Positions 53,877 to 64,000 of a stretch of DNA of 64,000 bases are shown here, in pieces. The notes under the pieces are model-generated. The model saw only the letters and a program-made list of their open reading frames with translations, had not been told where the DNA came from and searched no databases. The stretch is taken from positions 33,412 to 97,411 of the forward strand of contig NW_012236491.1 of assembly GCF_000787575.1 (NCBI RefSeq). Reading direction: 5' to 3'. Origin of the DNA: Acytostelium subglobosum LB1 (Eukaryota > Evosea > Eumycetozoa > Acytosteliales > Acytosteliaceae). How positions within the stretch are numbered: the first letter of the stretch is position 1; each line of letters opens with the position of its first letter. Both the position numbers and the translations under genes were made by a program.

Positions 53877-54403
53877 ATGAGCAATTCTAAACTTTGGGAG
53901 TACTCGTTGCTTGACTGCTGCTCAGTACCTTTGGTATGCATTGAAATTATGTTGACATAAACAACAAACAGGTTATTAATTAATGAATGAATGGAATGGA
54001 TGTACCAATGAATATATAGATATCTCTCATAACCTGTACACTATGCCCTTGTCAAGTTGCTAGACAAAGAGCAACTCTACATTCTGACTTTGGTCTATCT
54101 GGTATGTTATAAGATTGAGACATGATTATAATTATTGTACTAATAATAATACATTGGCGATGTTGTAATGTAGAATGCCTGTTTACATTCTGTTGCCTAC
54201 CATTTGCAGCATGTAGAACTCGTGCCAATATACGTAATAGATATGATATACCTGGTAGTATGATTGGTGACTGTTTATGTATGTGTTATTGTGGTTGTTG
54301 TGCAACTGTACAACAGACCAGAGAGTTGGAGGTCATGGGCGACAAGCCCGCCGGACTATTCATGCCACGACCAGACAAACAAAGGAGTAGTGATGGTGTT
54401 TAG
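53877..54403 (+). CDS. PLAC8 (Cys-rich membrane) family protein
   Basis: Three exons recovered by splice logic: 53877-53933, 54020-54101 and 54174-54403; 122 residues, the usual small size of the family. PLAC8 features in order: YSLLDCCSVPL, TCTLCPCQVARQRATLHSDF, CLFTFCCLPFAACRTRANIR, then NRYDIPGSMIGDCLCMCYCG, and CCATVQQTRELE, which is the family's CxxC...QxxREL ending. Cys-rich segments are hydrophobic, consistent with membrane association. Plant relatives (FCR/CNR) act in metal resistance and cell-number control; the amoebal role is unknown. The first two exons are too short to show up as open frames on their own. Confidence 0.9.
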
Positions 54404-54532
54404 TCCGCATCACTACATGGTCAAGTCCAACATGGTCCAAGATATCACTCAATCATGCGATGCACGAGACATGGCAATCAATGGATAACATAAATAATAA
54501 GGTATATATTTAATGTAAAAGGATTGAATCCA

Positions 54533-56636
54533 TCAATCCAACATCTTTGATTGGTATATCCTCTTGAGTTTGGACACAGCCCTGGCTAGGAAGATCGATC
54601 CGAGTAGGGTGTCCTCACGCTCGATTCGCACTTTGAGCAACTCGATACCGACGAATATCTCCTGGAGCGACTTGTCCATCGACTTGAGGAAGATGCCAAC
54701 GCGGCTCGTCGGCTGCTGGCTCTTCTTGGGCGTGGTGGGCGGCACGTCGTCTACAACCACCTCGCACAGCACCTTGCGCACCTCGATCACCTTGCGACAC
54801 TCGTCGTACAGCTCAGTGATCTGGTCCTCCTCGGTGATGGCCAGTAGCTCGCGACACTGATTGTCCATGTAAGCGTGCAGTTCCACCAGCACATCCAACA
54901 TGCGCGACTTTAGATACTGCACCTTGCGCTCCTTCTCCTCGTCGTCGAGCTCCAGCTCATCGTCGCCACCAATGGCAATGTGGTCGTCGTTGACCTCCTC
55001 TGTCGTGGTGGTGTCCTCTGGACATTGAGTCTTTTGCTGTTGCTGCGCCGTCGATTGATGATCCTGTACATTGTTGCCACTAATACTACTATTGCTACAT
55101 TGTTGTTGTTGTTGATGTTCATGTTCTTGTTGGTTGGTGATATTACATTCGTTATTCGGTCGATTGTTGATGCTGTGATGGATGGACGATGATGAGGATG
55201 CCGACGCACTCGATGTGAGCGGCCTTGAGTCCATCTCATTGTTGCTGGTCGACGTGGACTCGACACACGCAGACGATGGTGGTGCCGAGATGGGCTTGAG
55301 GTCCAAACTCTTGCGCAGCAGGTTCTCCAGGGCAGGCGGCAGATTGGCCGCCTTGGAGTTCTTGCGTGGGATGATGGGCGACGAGTGTGGCGACATTGGA
55401 TTGTCGATTGGCTGAGGGATTGGATATAGTGCTACAAGTTGCTTTAGGCTGTGGATGATGTGCGGGAAGCTTGGTCGATCGGTTGGATTGTATTTGATAC
55501 ACTCGATGATCAACTCTGTGAACAGTCCCGGTATCGACTCGGGTATTAAGTCGCGTGCAATATCCTCGTGTATCTCGAATGCGTTGTGTGGTCCTCTTTC
55601 AATCTCCTTGCTGATCCTTCGTCTTGTTGCCAACTCCAACAGCACGACTCCAAATGAGAAGATGTCAGCTGACTCGTCATAATCCATTCCAAGTATCACC
55701 TCCTAGTGTTGGATGTTTGTTAGAATGGTTGATTGTTTGATTGATGGATGTGCCAGGCCAACCAAACTTACGGGTGCCATAAAGTCATCGGTTCCGCAGA
55801 TGGACAAGTGTCTGTTCTTGTTCTTGACGATCCTGGCGAAGCCAAAGTCACACACCTTGCCTCTGATCGGTGAGCTAGTATCATCAATGAGTATATTCTT
55901 TGACTTTAAGTCTCTGAATAGTATATCTCGACTATGAAGGTATGCCACTAATATGATTGAGCGAGTTAGTCGTGAGTGGACGGAAGGATGGATGGAGGGA
56001 GATGATAAACATACTGGCCAATGCAATATCCAATGCCAATTTGAATCGAAGTGATAGAGGGAATGGCTTGGAGACATCTTTGATCTTCTCGTGTAGGTTG
56101 CCACCCGGCACATACTCTGTCACGATCCAAGTCTGATTAGTCAAGAATGTCATATTATGATCAGTCTTCTCATAATACACCCCAATGAATTGTACTATAT
56201 TAGGATGTTGTATATTCCTTTGATTGATTGATCAAAAGAGTTAGATCTTGTGTGATCATGTGATCGAACGATTGATTGATATGACATACTTAAGGACAGC
56301 AATCTCTCTCTTTAGATACTTCTCGAGTTCGCGTTGATGTTCACCTGGTCGTATCTTTTTGATGGCCACCTCTGATCGGAAGTATGTGCCGCGGTAGACT
56401 AGACCGTAGGAACCTGCACCAATCTGTTCGAGCAATGATAGGCCCTTTACATCGATATCAGTGGCCTCCTCCGATTCGATCAGACCTTCATCAATCTCCT
56501 CCGACAGTCTCATCTGTTGTGTTTGATCGGCAATATATGCATCGTCCACTGATTGTTGTTGTTGTTGAGCAACACTTCCTCCTCTAATGCTGCTTCCTCC
56601 TCCACTTCTTATGCTGCTTCCATTAGTCTTGCTCAT
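54533..56636 (-). CDS. TKL-type protein kinase with C-terminal helical region
   Basis: Four exons on the minus strand: 56290-56636, 56015-56217, 55772-55947 and 54533-55702; about 631 residues. The kinase domain occupies about residues 65-345: Gly loop IGAGSYGLVYRG, VAIKK lysine, IQHPNIVQFIGVY, hinge IVTEYVPGGNL, catalytic loop ILFRDLKSKNIL, KVCDFGFAR, GTDDFMAPEVI, then SADIFSFGVVLLELATRR and PTDRPSF typical of tyrosine-kinase-like (TKL) kinases. The catalytic HRD is FRD, with the base Asp and all other key residues kept. The tail has Ser/Asn/Gln runs and a helical C-terminal domain (about 510-631) with LKRIYQSKMLD at the end, not recognised. It is a cytoplasmic Ser/Thr or dual-specificity kinase by family; the pathway is unknown. 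Confidence 0.92.
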
Positions 56637-57493
56637 GACTACTACTACACTTTAGTTATTATTTCTAGTACTACTACTACTAACTACTAACTACTACTAC
56701 AAATGTATATAATGTTGATGCAATGGATGTCGTTGCTTAACTTAATTGTAATTGTTGTTGGTCGTGGTCATATGATTGATTGATTGTATTCAACTAATTA
56801 TTTGTTTGGTGTGTATGAGTATGTGTATGTGTATGTTTATATTTATGTGTATGTATGTTTGTGTGTGTATGTATGTATTTATAAGATTCAAATAATTGTG
56901 TTTGAATTGATTGTTTGATTGATGTTTGATTGGATGGAAGGATGCATCACCACTCTTTCATCCTATCCTTCCTTGACTGACACACAGATGGAAGAACGAA
57001 CCAAAAGGGGGTGGAGAGACTACCCCTGACGACCCCATGTTTGTCAAAAAACTGTGGGCTGGAAAGGAAGACGTTGGACAAGATCGAACTGATGCGCATC
57101 TAATCAATCGATCAATTAAGCGATGTGGGGGAATGAGGAGTGGGAGGTCCAAAGACGAGACCATTATTGGTTTAGTTATAAATTATTCTTATTATTAGTT
57201 GTAACGTCTGTGTATAAAATGATTGTGAGTAAATAATTGTATTTTATTAACTTTGGAGTTGGGAATTGTTTGTCGCATTATGTTGTTGGAGTTGGAATGA
57301 TGATTAACCATTGGTTTCGAAACTTGAATGATTAATTGTTGGACACATTGAATGTACCATGGTACAATTGAATGACAACATCTATCTGCTACCGATGATG
57401 TTTGTATCATTGTCCAGGAACTTTGTGCCAAACTTGCGTTGTGTTGATTGATTGAATATATGTATGAATGAATGAATGAATGTATGACAGTGA
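56637..57493. other. Intergenic spacer between two minus-strand genes
   Basis: An 857-bp spacer holding the kinase promoter and the 3' flank of the ABC transporter. It contains ACTACTACT and (TATG)n repeats at about 56640-56880 and (TTGA)n runs. A short open frame at 57195-57431 on the minus strand is unconvincing and overlaps the likely transporter 3' UTR side. I see no gene. Confidence 0.4.
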
Positions 57494-60400
57494 TTAGAGT
57501 TGTCTTGAAATGAGTTGTGAATAGAAACCATTGAGTTCCAAAAGTTGCTGATGACTGCCAATCTCAACGACACGTCCACCCTTGACAACGGCAATGATGT
57601 CAGAGTCGATGATGGTGCTGAGACGATGTGCGATGACAATCGAGGTTCTGCCCTTCATGACATTGTCCAGCGCCTCCTGCACGATCTTCTCGGACTTGGA
57701 GTCGAGCGCACTGGTGGCCTCGTCCAACAACAGGATCTTGGGGTTACGGATGATGGCACGGGCGATGGCAACACGCTGCTTCTGGCCTCCGGACAGCTGT
57801 GTGAACTTGTCGCCGAGCTGCGTGTCGTACTGGTCGGGCAGCTCAGAGATGAAAGAGTGGGCGTTGGCAGCCTTGGCGGCGCTGATCACCTCCTCGATGG
57901 TGGCGTCGGGCTTGCCGTAGCGGATGTTCTGGATGATCGAGCCAGAGAACAGGAATGGCTCCTGGCCGACCAGACCAAAGTTGCTACGCATCCAGGTGAG
58001 GTTGAGCTCGGTGATGGGGATGCCGTCCAGCAGGATCTGGCCCTCGAGTGGGTCGTAGAAACGCTCGAGCAGACCAATGACGGTGGACTTGCCACCACCA
58101 CTGTCACCAACCAGAGCAACCTTCTTGCCGTGGGGGATGGTGAGCGAGAAGTCGCTAAAGATCTGCTTGTTGGGACGCGATGGGTAGGCAAAGCCGACGT
58201 TGCGGAACTCAATGTCTCCCTTGATCTCCTGGATGGTCTGACCGGTCTTCTTGAATGGGTCGATCTTGGACACGCGGTCAATGAGCTTGAAGATGGCGTT
58301 GGTGGCCATGGTGGCCTTGGCCATATCTGGGGCGAAAGCACTGGCGTTACCAATGCCCATAGCTGACATGACGATGGCAAAGAACACACGCTGCATCTGA
58401 CCAAAGCCGTAGATGCTGTTCTCGATGTAGACACAACGGTCGAACGTGACGTTGAAGGTGTAGTTGGGTGGCTGGCAGAACTTGTCGATGTCCTTTTGTG
58501 GAGCCAACCACTCGCCCTCGTCGACGAGCTTGCCTCCGTACCAGTAGCCAAGTGCCCAGATGAGGAACATGGTAGCTTGGGTGAAACCAAAGACGATACC
58601 GGTGGTGTTGGCCTTCTTGAGAGCAATCTTGATTGGCTCGGAAAGGGCAAACTTGTACTTGTCGTAGACCTTCTTCTCGGCAGTGAACGAGCTGATGGTA
58701 CGGATACCTCCGATGGCCTCGGTGGCCACCTGTCCAGACTTGGCGTAGGCTTCCTTGCTGTCCTTGGAGAATCCAGCCATGAAGTCCATCTCCATCTTGC
58801 CTGAGAAACCAATGATTGGCACGGTGGCGAGCACCACGAGTGTGAGCTTCCAGCCAGAGATGAAGGCAATCACAAGACCAGTGACCATTGTGACGATGTT
58901 CTGGATTAGCAGACCGAGACGCTGACTGGTCATACCCTGGACGAGTGTGGCGTCGGTGGCAAGGTTGGCAGTGAGCACACCAGTGGTGTTCTCGGGAAGG
59001 TCGAACCAACCGACGTCCTGGCGGATGATCGAGCGGAAGGAGAAGTAACGGAGATGGTAAGTGAGCACCTCACCGACGTAGGTGAACGAGGCGATCTGGA
59101 AGAAGTTGGCAATACCGGCGACGGCGGCCAGCAGCAGGAACCACAGGCACAGCTTGATGGCGTCGTCGTACATCTCCGGAGAGTTGAACACTCTGAGAAT
59201 CTCAGAGAAGATAATTGAGAACACTGGCATGATGGCACCGTTGGCAAGAGCGCCAACTGTACCCAACAGGAAGAATGGCCACTCGGCTTGGTTCATCTTG
59301 ATGATACGTGTGAGTGGAACCTCGGACTTGACGGCTTTCTTCTTCTTCTTCTTTCCAGTCTTGTCGTCCTTCTCGTCCTTGGCGTCGGTCTTGTCCTTCT
59401 CGTCGTCGGAGCTGTCGTCGCCGACTGAGCTGGATGATGCGCTGTCTGATGATTGCAAGGTGTCGACGGTCTTGACAGCCTTGTTGCTGCGCTTCATCAT
59501 CTTCTTTCTGTCCTCAGCCTCACCGCTCTGTTGACGGTTGACCAGGGAGGTGTAGACTCCGTTGCGGGCAAGCAGCTCAAGATGAGTGCCCTGCTCGACG
59601 ATGCTACCGGCGCGCACGACGGCAATGACGTCGGCGTGCTGGACGGTGGTCAGACGATGGGCAATGACGATGGTGGTACGGCCTTGCATCAGTTTGTCGA
59701 TGGCCTGCTGCACAAGATGTTCATTCTCAGCGTCGAGGGCACTGGTGGCCTCGTCCAACAACAGGATCTTGGGGTTCTTAATCATAGCACGAGCGATGGC
59801 GATACGTTGCTTCTGGCCTCCAGACATCTGGACACCCTTCTCACCGACCTGAGTGTCGTAACCCTCTGGCAGCGTGGAGATGAAGTCGTGTGCGTTGGCG
59901 GTCTTGGCGGCCTCGATGATCTCGTCCATGGACGCGTTCTCATTGCCGTAACGAATGTTATCAGCGATCGACACACCAAACAGTGTTGGCTCCTGGGACA
60001 CGAGACCAATGCTTTGTCTGAGACACTTGATGTTGATGTCGCGGATGTTGACGCCGTCCATGTAGATCTCTCCGGCCATTGGGTCGTAGAAACGCTCGAG
60101 CAGAGCAATGACGGAGGACTTGCCACCACCACTGTCTCCGACCAGAGCCACGGTCTGGCCCTTCTTGATGGACAGACTGAACTTGTTGAAGATCTGCACG
60201 TCGGGACGCGATGGATAGGCAAAGTCGACGTCTCTGTACTCAATGTCACCCTCAGCAACATGCTCCACTCCCTCAGTTGAGAATGGATCAATCTTTGACT
60301 TGCGATCAATCACGCTGTAGATCTTGAATGCAGCACCACGACCATTGGCAAAGTTGGCAAGGTTTGGAGCAGCTTGTCCGAGAGCCATAGCACCCTAATA

Positions 60401-61755
60401 GTATGTTTGATTGATTGAGTGAGTGTTAGATAGTGAACGATCAGAGTTGATTGAGTCATTGGTGTACTTACCATGATGACTGCAAAGAAGACGGTGAGCA
60501 CATCAGCTCCCTGCCAGTCTCTCGAGTGGATTGGGTTGTAGGCGTGGTCGGTGATGAGCTTGGCACCATACCAGAAGGCAAGGGAGTAGGATCCAAAGAG
60601 GACAAAGAAGACGAGACCAATTCCAAGTCCGTTCATGAGACCCTTCTGACGACCAATGTCCAGAGCGTCCTTGAGGTTGTTGGCGTAGGCCTGGTTCTCG
60701 CGCTCCTCACCAGAGAAGGTGACGACGGTTCTGATCGAGCCGATCTTCTCCTCAGCGACAGCACCAGCCTTGGCGTAGGAGTCTTGGCCCTTCTTGGTGA
60801 GCTCAGTCATCATCTTGGTCATGAAGCCTCCAGCTGCGGCCAACAAAGGTGTGATGGCCAGAATGACGAGGGCCAGTTGCCAGCCATTGACGAGACCGAC
60901 GATGAAACCAGAAATGAAGGTGGAGGTGAAGTGAAGGAAGTTACCGACCTTCTCTCCGATGGCCTCCTGGAAGAGTTGAGTGTCTGAGGCGATACGTGTG
61001 GCCAGCTCGCTGGACTTGGTGACGTCGTACCAACCGATCTCCTGTTTCAGAATGGCCTTGAGGTATTGCTTGCGGCAGCGCACTGACTGGCGCTCACCTG
61101 AGATGGTCCAGCAAGTGACCTCGAGGTAGCAGGCCACGAACATGCCGATGGCCAAGTAGACAAAGTTGAGCGAGACCTTGGAGATCTCGGTGTAGATGCT
61201 AAAGTTGGGGTTCTGCAGCTCTTGGTAGGTGAAGATGTTCATCACCTGACCAAAGACGATCGAGATGGCAGGCATGGCGACACCGGCGGCAATAGCGCCG
61301 ATCGTGCCAACAAACATGAGCAGATAGTCGAGCTTGGTGGCAAAGCGGAACAGCTGGAAGAAGCCGACGTTCTCGCCCTCCTCCTTCTTCTCCTTGGGGT
61401 CGATGCCGTCCTTGTTCCTGACGATGGGTGGAGTTGACGAGCCAGATGAGGGTTCGTCTGGCGTGCCTCCAGTCGAGTCCATTGACATCATTGGGATTGA
61501 TGGGTTTGGTCCGGCCATCGTCAAGTCAATATTTGTTGTATCAATGTCAATATCCTCATTGTGATTGTTGTTGTTGTTGTGGTTGTTGTTATTGTCATTG
61601 TGATTGTTGTTGTTGTTGTTGTTGTGATCAGAGACAAGTGGGGCAGTGTCTGATGATGATATTGTGTTGTCTACAACTGGACTGGGAGTAGAATCCACAA
61701 CATCATTATTACTGTTGTTGTTATTGTCAGAGATTGGAGTTGATGTATCGTCCAT
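57494..61755 (-). CDS. ABCB-type full ABC transporter (MDR-like)
   Basis: Two exons on the minus strand, 60472-61755 and 57494-60394; about 1394 residues, the size of full dictyostelid ABCB transporters. The N-terminus has a His/Asn-rich low-complexity run. Order: TMD1 (about residues 110-420), NBD1 with Walker A GDSGGGKSS (about 513), signature MSGGQKQR (about 617) and ILLLDEATSALD; a Lys/Asp/Ser linker (about 690-760) with a run of six Lys; TMD2; NBD2 with GDSGGGKST (about 1189), LSGGQKQR (about 1295) and the same Walker B. Both ATP sites have Gln, signature and H-loop residues (IVIAHRL), so both look competent. Likely a plasma-membrane or endosomal exporter of lipids or drugs. The intron lies at the end of TMD1 and has a TATCTAAC branch site. 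Confidence 0.95.
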
Positions 61756-63942
61756 TCTCTGTTCTAACTAACAATAGTTTGATGTATGTTGTTATGTGTG
61801 TATATATCTGTTTAAACAGTTATTGCTTTGCAAGTTCTAAAACAGAATGTCGAGAACGATCTGGAAAGGGAGGGAGACATCAATGCCAAGCATTACGTGA
61901 CGTTAGTATGTTATTTGAGTATCGTCATGAGTGTGACAGGATGACTGATCCTTTGGGTCGTGTGTGTGGGGTCGGGACCCTTGGTCCAAGGGCTGGGCCG
62001 AAAGAGGTCCACACTCATACCCTTGTGCAAAAATAAACTTTGACACTGGTACCTACCTGGGGAGGGGTGTATCCCGAGGTCGAGTCGGTTGGGGTTGAGA
62101 AAGACGAACGAATCGTACTGATACGGATTGAAATATCTTAAGTTAATCTAACAATTCAATACCTGTATATATGTGTTGGTTGGAAGATCGAAGAATATAG
62201 TATATGATTGATTGATTGATTGAATGAAAGGTGGTCAGTATTTATAAATACTCTTGGTTTGTTGGTTGGGAAGGTCGACGTGCGTGGGTGTGATGGCCTT
62301 TGCCATCTGAGTCATTCGTGGTTTGGCTGTTGGTAAAGGCACACACACATACTGTCACTGGTCATCATCATTCATACACACACACAATGTAGAATAGCCA
62401 GTTATTAATTACATTGGCCTGGTGCAATAATGATGACGTACTCTGCAATACACATAATACGAGAGAGGGAGGTGGGTTGAGTGTTGGGGGCATCCGATGA
62501 TTGTCAATCAGAGCCGCGGGTGTGTGAATGTGATAGACTCCACACGCGTGGGGTCTAGATAGAGATGCTTACAAAGGCGAAGTGTTGTTGTTGTACAACA
62601 AATGTATTGTTGTAATTAATACTAAAGAGAGAGAGTGTGGATGAGAGTGAGAGAGGGATATGATGGGTCTGATAACGATTCTTTAAATAACCAAGATGGT
62701 AGGTGAGCGATCACTCATCATCTTTGACGGAGATGGTGCGCTTATGAGTACACAGGTGTGGGGGTTTCAATCGATATCCAAGGCTGTGAGGTAATACAAA
62801 TTATCTTGTTAACCCACGACTAATGACAATGCCGGTTGGGCGATCACCTGGGCCTGGTGCGTAATGACGAACAATGTCGTGGATATGGGTGATCAGTTCC
62901 AAAATAGTTGTGATTGGAACCCCGTCGAGTGTGTGTGGGTGAGTGAAGGGGGTTCACAACAACGACGATCATTCAATTGGTTGTGGACATAGTAATCGGG
63001 TTTGGAAAGTTCCTTGGACATTGTTAAATAAATAACAATAAAAATGATGTTAATTGTTAATGTGACTTGTTGGACATGTCCAACCATGGAACAATCTGAC
63101 GAATGTTATTAAATGAAGGTGGAAGATGACTTGATATAACAAGACATTGAGGTGTTGGGTTCTTTTGATTGATCGATTGAGTGATTGGCGGATGGATGTG
63201 GATGGCAGACTACAAGTGTCAAAGTTGGTTGACATTCTAAACAATCAAGTTAAGTAATGCATTTGTGATTATTGTGTTTGTGAGGTTGTATTTTGGTATT
63301 GGTCCTTAAATTAAACATTGGATATTGTATAAGGTAATGTCCTTGTCCTTGGCCTTGGGTTGGCCTGGACTTGGAATTGGGGGAATTGGACTTGGACAAC
63401 CCAGGGAACATGAAGTGATGAACAACAACAAACATACAAACAAATATAGTACAACTTACAATATATTATTGATGTTGATTACAAATACAAATATAGATAT
63501 TAATTATTTATAAATATAAGTTAGATTGTTTGAATGAATGAATGATTGATTGATTCAGAATGACACAACACCGGACTTGTCCACTTCTTCGAACTTATAG
63601 TCTCTCTCTTACCTTGTCTGACGCACGAGTTCGGGTAAGTGAGGAGTAGTACTACTAACTAAAGTAATTACTACTTGATTTATTCGAATTGGACACTAAT
63701 CGAATGACATCTGAACCTGTCATTCCATTGACTCTTATGCTAGAGGCCTGCTGCAGTAAGTGCAGGATCTATACTGGTGTTTCCAGGAAAACAACAAGTA
63801 TCCTATCCCAGTGTCTAAGTGAGTGTGGGTTTGATCAATGTGTGTGGGTGATGCCCAACATGTGTTCCCGCTCTAAACAGTATTAATCACTTCACACACT
63901 TTCATTCATGATCTGATGCAAANGANTGTTTCCATTTATTGA
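61756..63942. other. Long intergenic region, no gene recognised
   Basis: About 2.2 kb upstream of the ABC transporter. It contains G/T-rich stretches (61955-62110), (TTGA)n near 62205-62225, CA/TG repeats near 62340-62390, GAGA repeats near 62620-62655, and a CCTTGG/TTGGCC-rich stretch at 63340-63380. Single Ns occur at 63923 and 63926. An open frame starting ATG 63704 (MTSEPVIPLTLMLEACC) meets a GTAAGT donor near 63754 and could be a first exon leading right, but no second exon is found in the window. Confidence 0.4.
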
Positions 63943-64000
63943 TTACTCGGAGAAGTAGGCAGTCTCTTTCTGAGTGGACTGCACAATGATATGAGGATGC
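63943..64000 (-). CDS. Possible C-terminal end of a minus-strand gene entering from the right
   Basis: On the minus strand the last bases read HPHIIVQSTQKETAYFSE then TAA, followed at once by AATAAA within the next few bases, a good polyadenylation signal. With only 18 codons this is suggestive rather than proven. Confidence 0.25.
   Translation of the reverse strand, partial: HPHIIVQSTQKETAYFSE

Noticed and set aside
56958-57431. Two short minus-strand frames 3' of the kinase promoter
   Set aside because: They are AT-rich and repeat-containing, with no domain, and lie in the likely 3' flank of the ABC transporter.
57545-58366. 273-codon open frame on the plus strand opposite NBD2 of the ABC transporter, and a similar 275-codon one at 59453-60280 opposite NBD1
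   Set aside because: Both are mirror images of the two homologous nucleotide-binding domains and arise because the transporter avoids codons whose complement is a stop; no domain is visible in them.
1-64000. CRISPR arrays, operons, ribosome binding sites
   Set aside because: The many short repeats are tetranucleotide and trinucleotide microsatellites without unique spacers, and the gene structure with introns is eukaryotic.
1-64000. tRNA, rRNA or spliceosomal RNA genes
   Set aside because: I looked in the spacers for A/B-box and cloverleaf-like sequence and for dictyostelid upstream elements and found nothing I could support; a covariance-model search would be decisive.

Overview
The window is nuclear DNA of a social amoeba (Dictyostelia). 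Evidence: short introns (mostly 50-100 bp) with GTAAGT/GTATGT donors and a CTAAC branch site; coding sequence full of poly-Gln, poly-Asn and Ser/Thr runs; AT-rich spacers packed with (TTGA)n/(TCAA)n tetranucleotides; and typical dictyostelid families (hybrid histidine kinase, FNIP-repeat proteins, TKL kinase, ABCB transporter, gluA-type GH3 enzyme). Coding DNA is much richer in G and C than in Dictyostelium discoideum, which suggests a GC-richer lineage such as Acytostelium; that species-level guess is inference only. There is a 100-N scaffold gap at 10413-10512 and two single Ns at 63923 and 63926.

Layout, left to right. The 5' part of a protein tyrosine phosphatase (1-1344, minus) runs off the left edge. 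A low-complexity protein (3846-5321, minus) follows. Then come a multi-membrane hybrid histidine kinase (7388-12666, plus) and an ankyrin-repeat protein (13104-16030, plus). Next are a lysosomal-type GH3 beta-glucosidase (16137-18712, minus), a 217-residue unknown (20240-20893, plus), the ribosome-maturation GTPase EFL1 (20987-24574, minus) and an RBR ubiquitin ligase (24903-26530, minus). Then a lysosomal acid lipase-like enzyme (27261-28556), an AIG1/GIMAP-type GTPase (28732-29696) and a MYND zinc-finger protein (29894-32456), all plus.

From 32551 to 42341 the minus strand carries five tandem F-box-like/FNIP-repeat genes, the first one broken. The rest is housekeeping and signalling: Elongator subunit ELP4 (42580-43821, plus), a large J-domain protein (43925-47785, minus), the spliceosomal protein Snu23/ZMAT2 (48146-48958, plus), a coiled-coil protein (49074-50024, minus), an 88-residue single-FYVE protein (50572-50992, plus), APC/C subunit 6 (51168-53231, minus), a PLAC8 family protein (53877-54403, plus), a TKL-type protein kinase (54533-56636, minus) and a full-length ABCB transporter (57494-61755, minus). 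The last 2 kb is mostly non-coding, with a possible gene end entering from the right.

The genes are single-gene units, not operons, and are usually arranged as convergent or divergent neighbours with spacers of about 100-700 bp. Several fall into shared themes: ubiquitin signalling (RBR ligase, APC6, F-box/FNIP array), lysosome/endosome (GH3, lipase, FYVE) and phosphosignalling (PTP, hybrid kinase, TKL kinase). I see no physical clustering by pathway apart from the FNIP tandem array. The least expected items are a hybrid histidine kinase that has lost its phospho-accepting His and N-box Asn but keeps two receiver domains, a J-domain protein with SUMO- and PCNA-binding-like motifs, and a strong branch-site/tetranucleotide signature in the introns.
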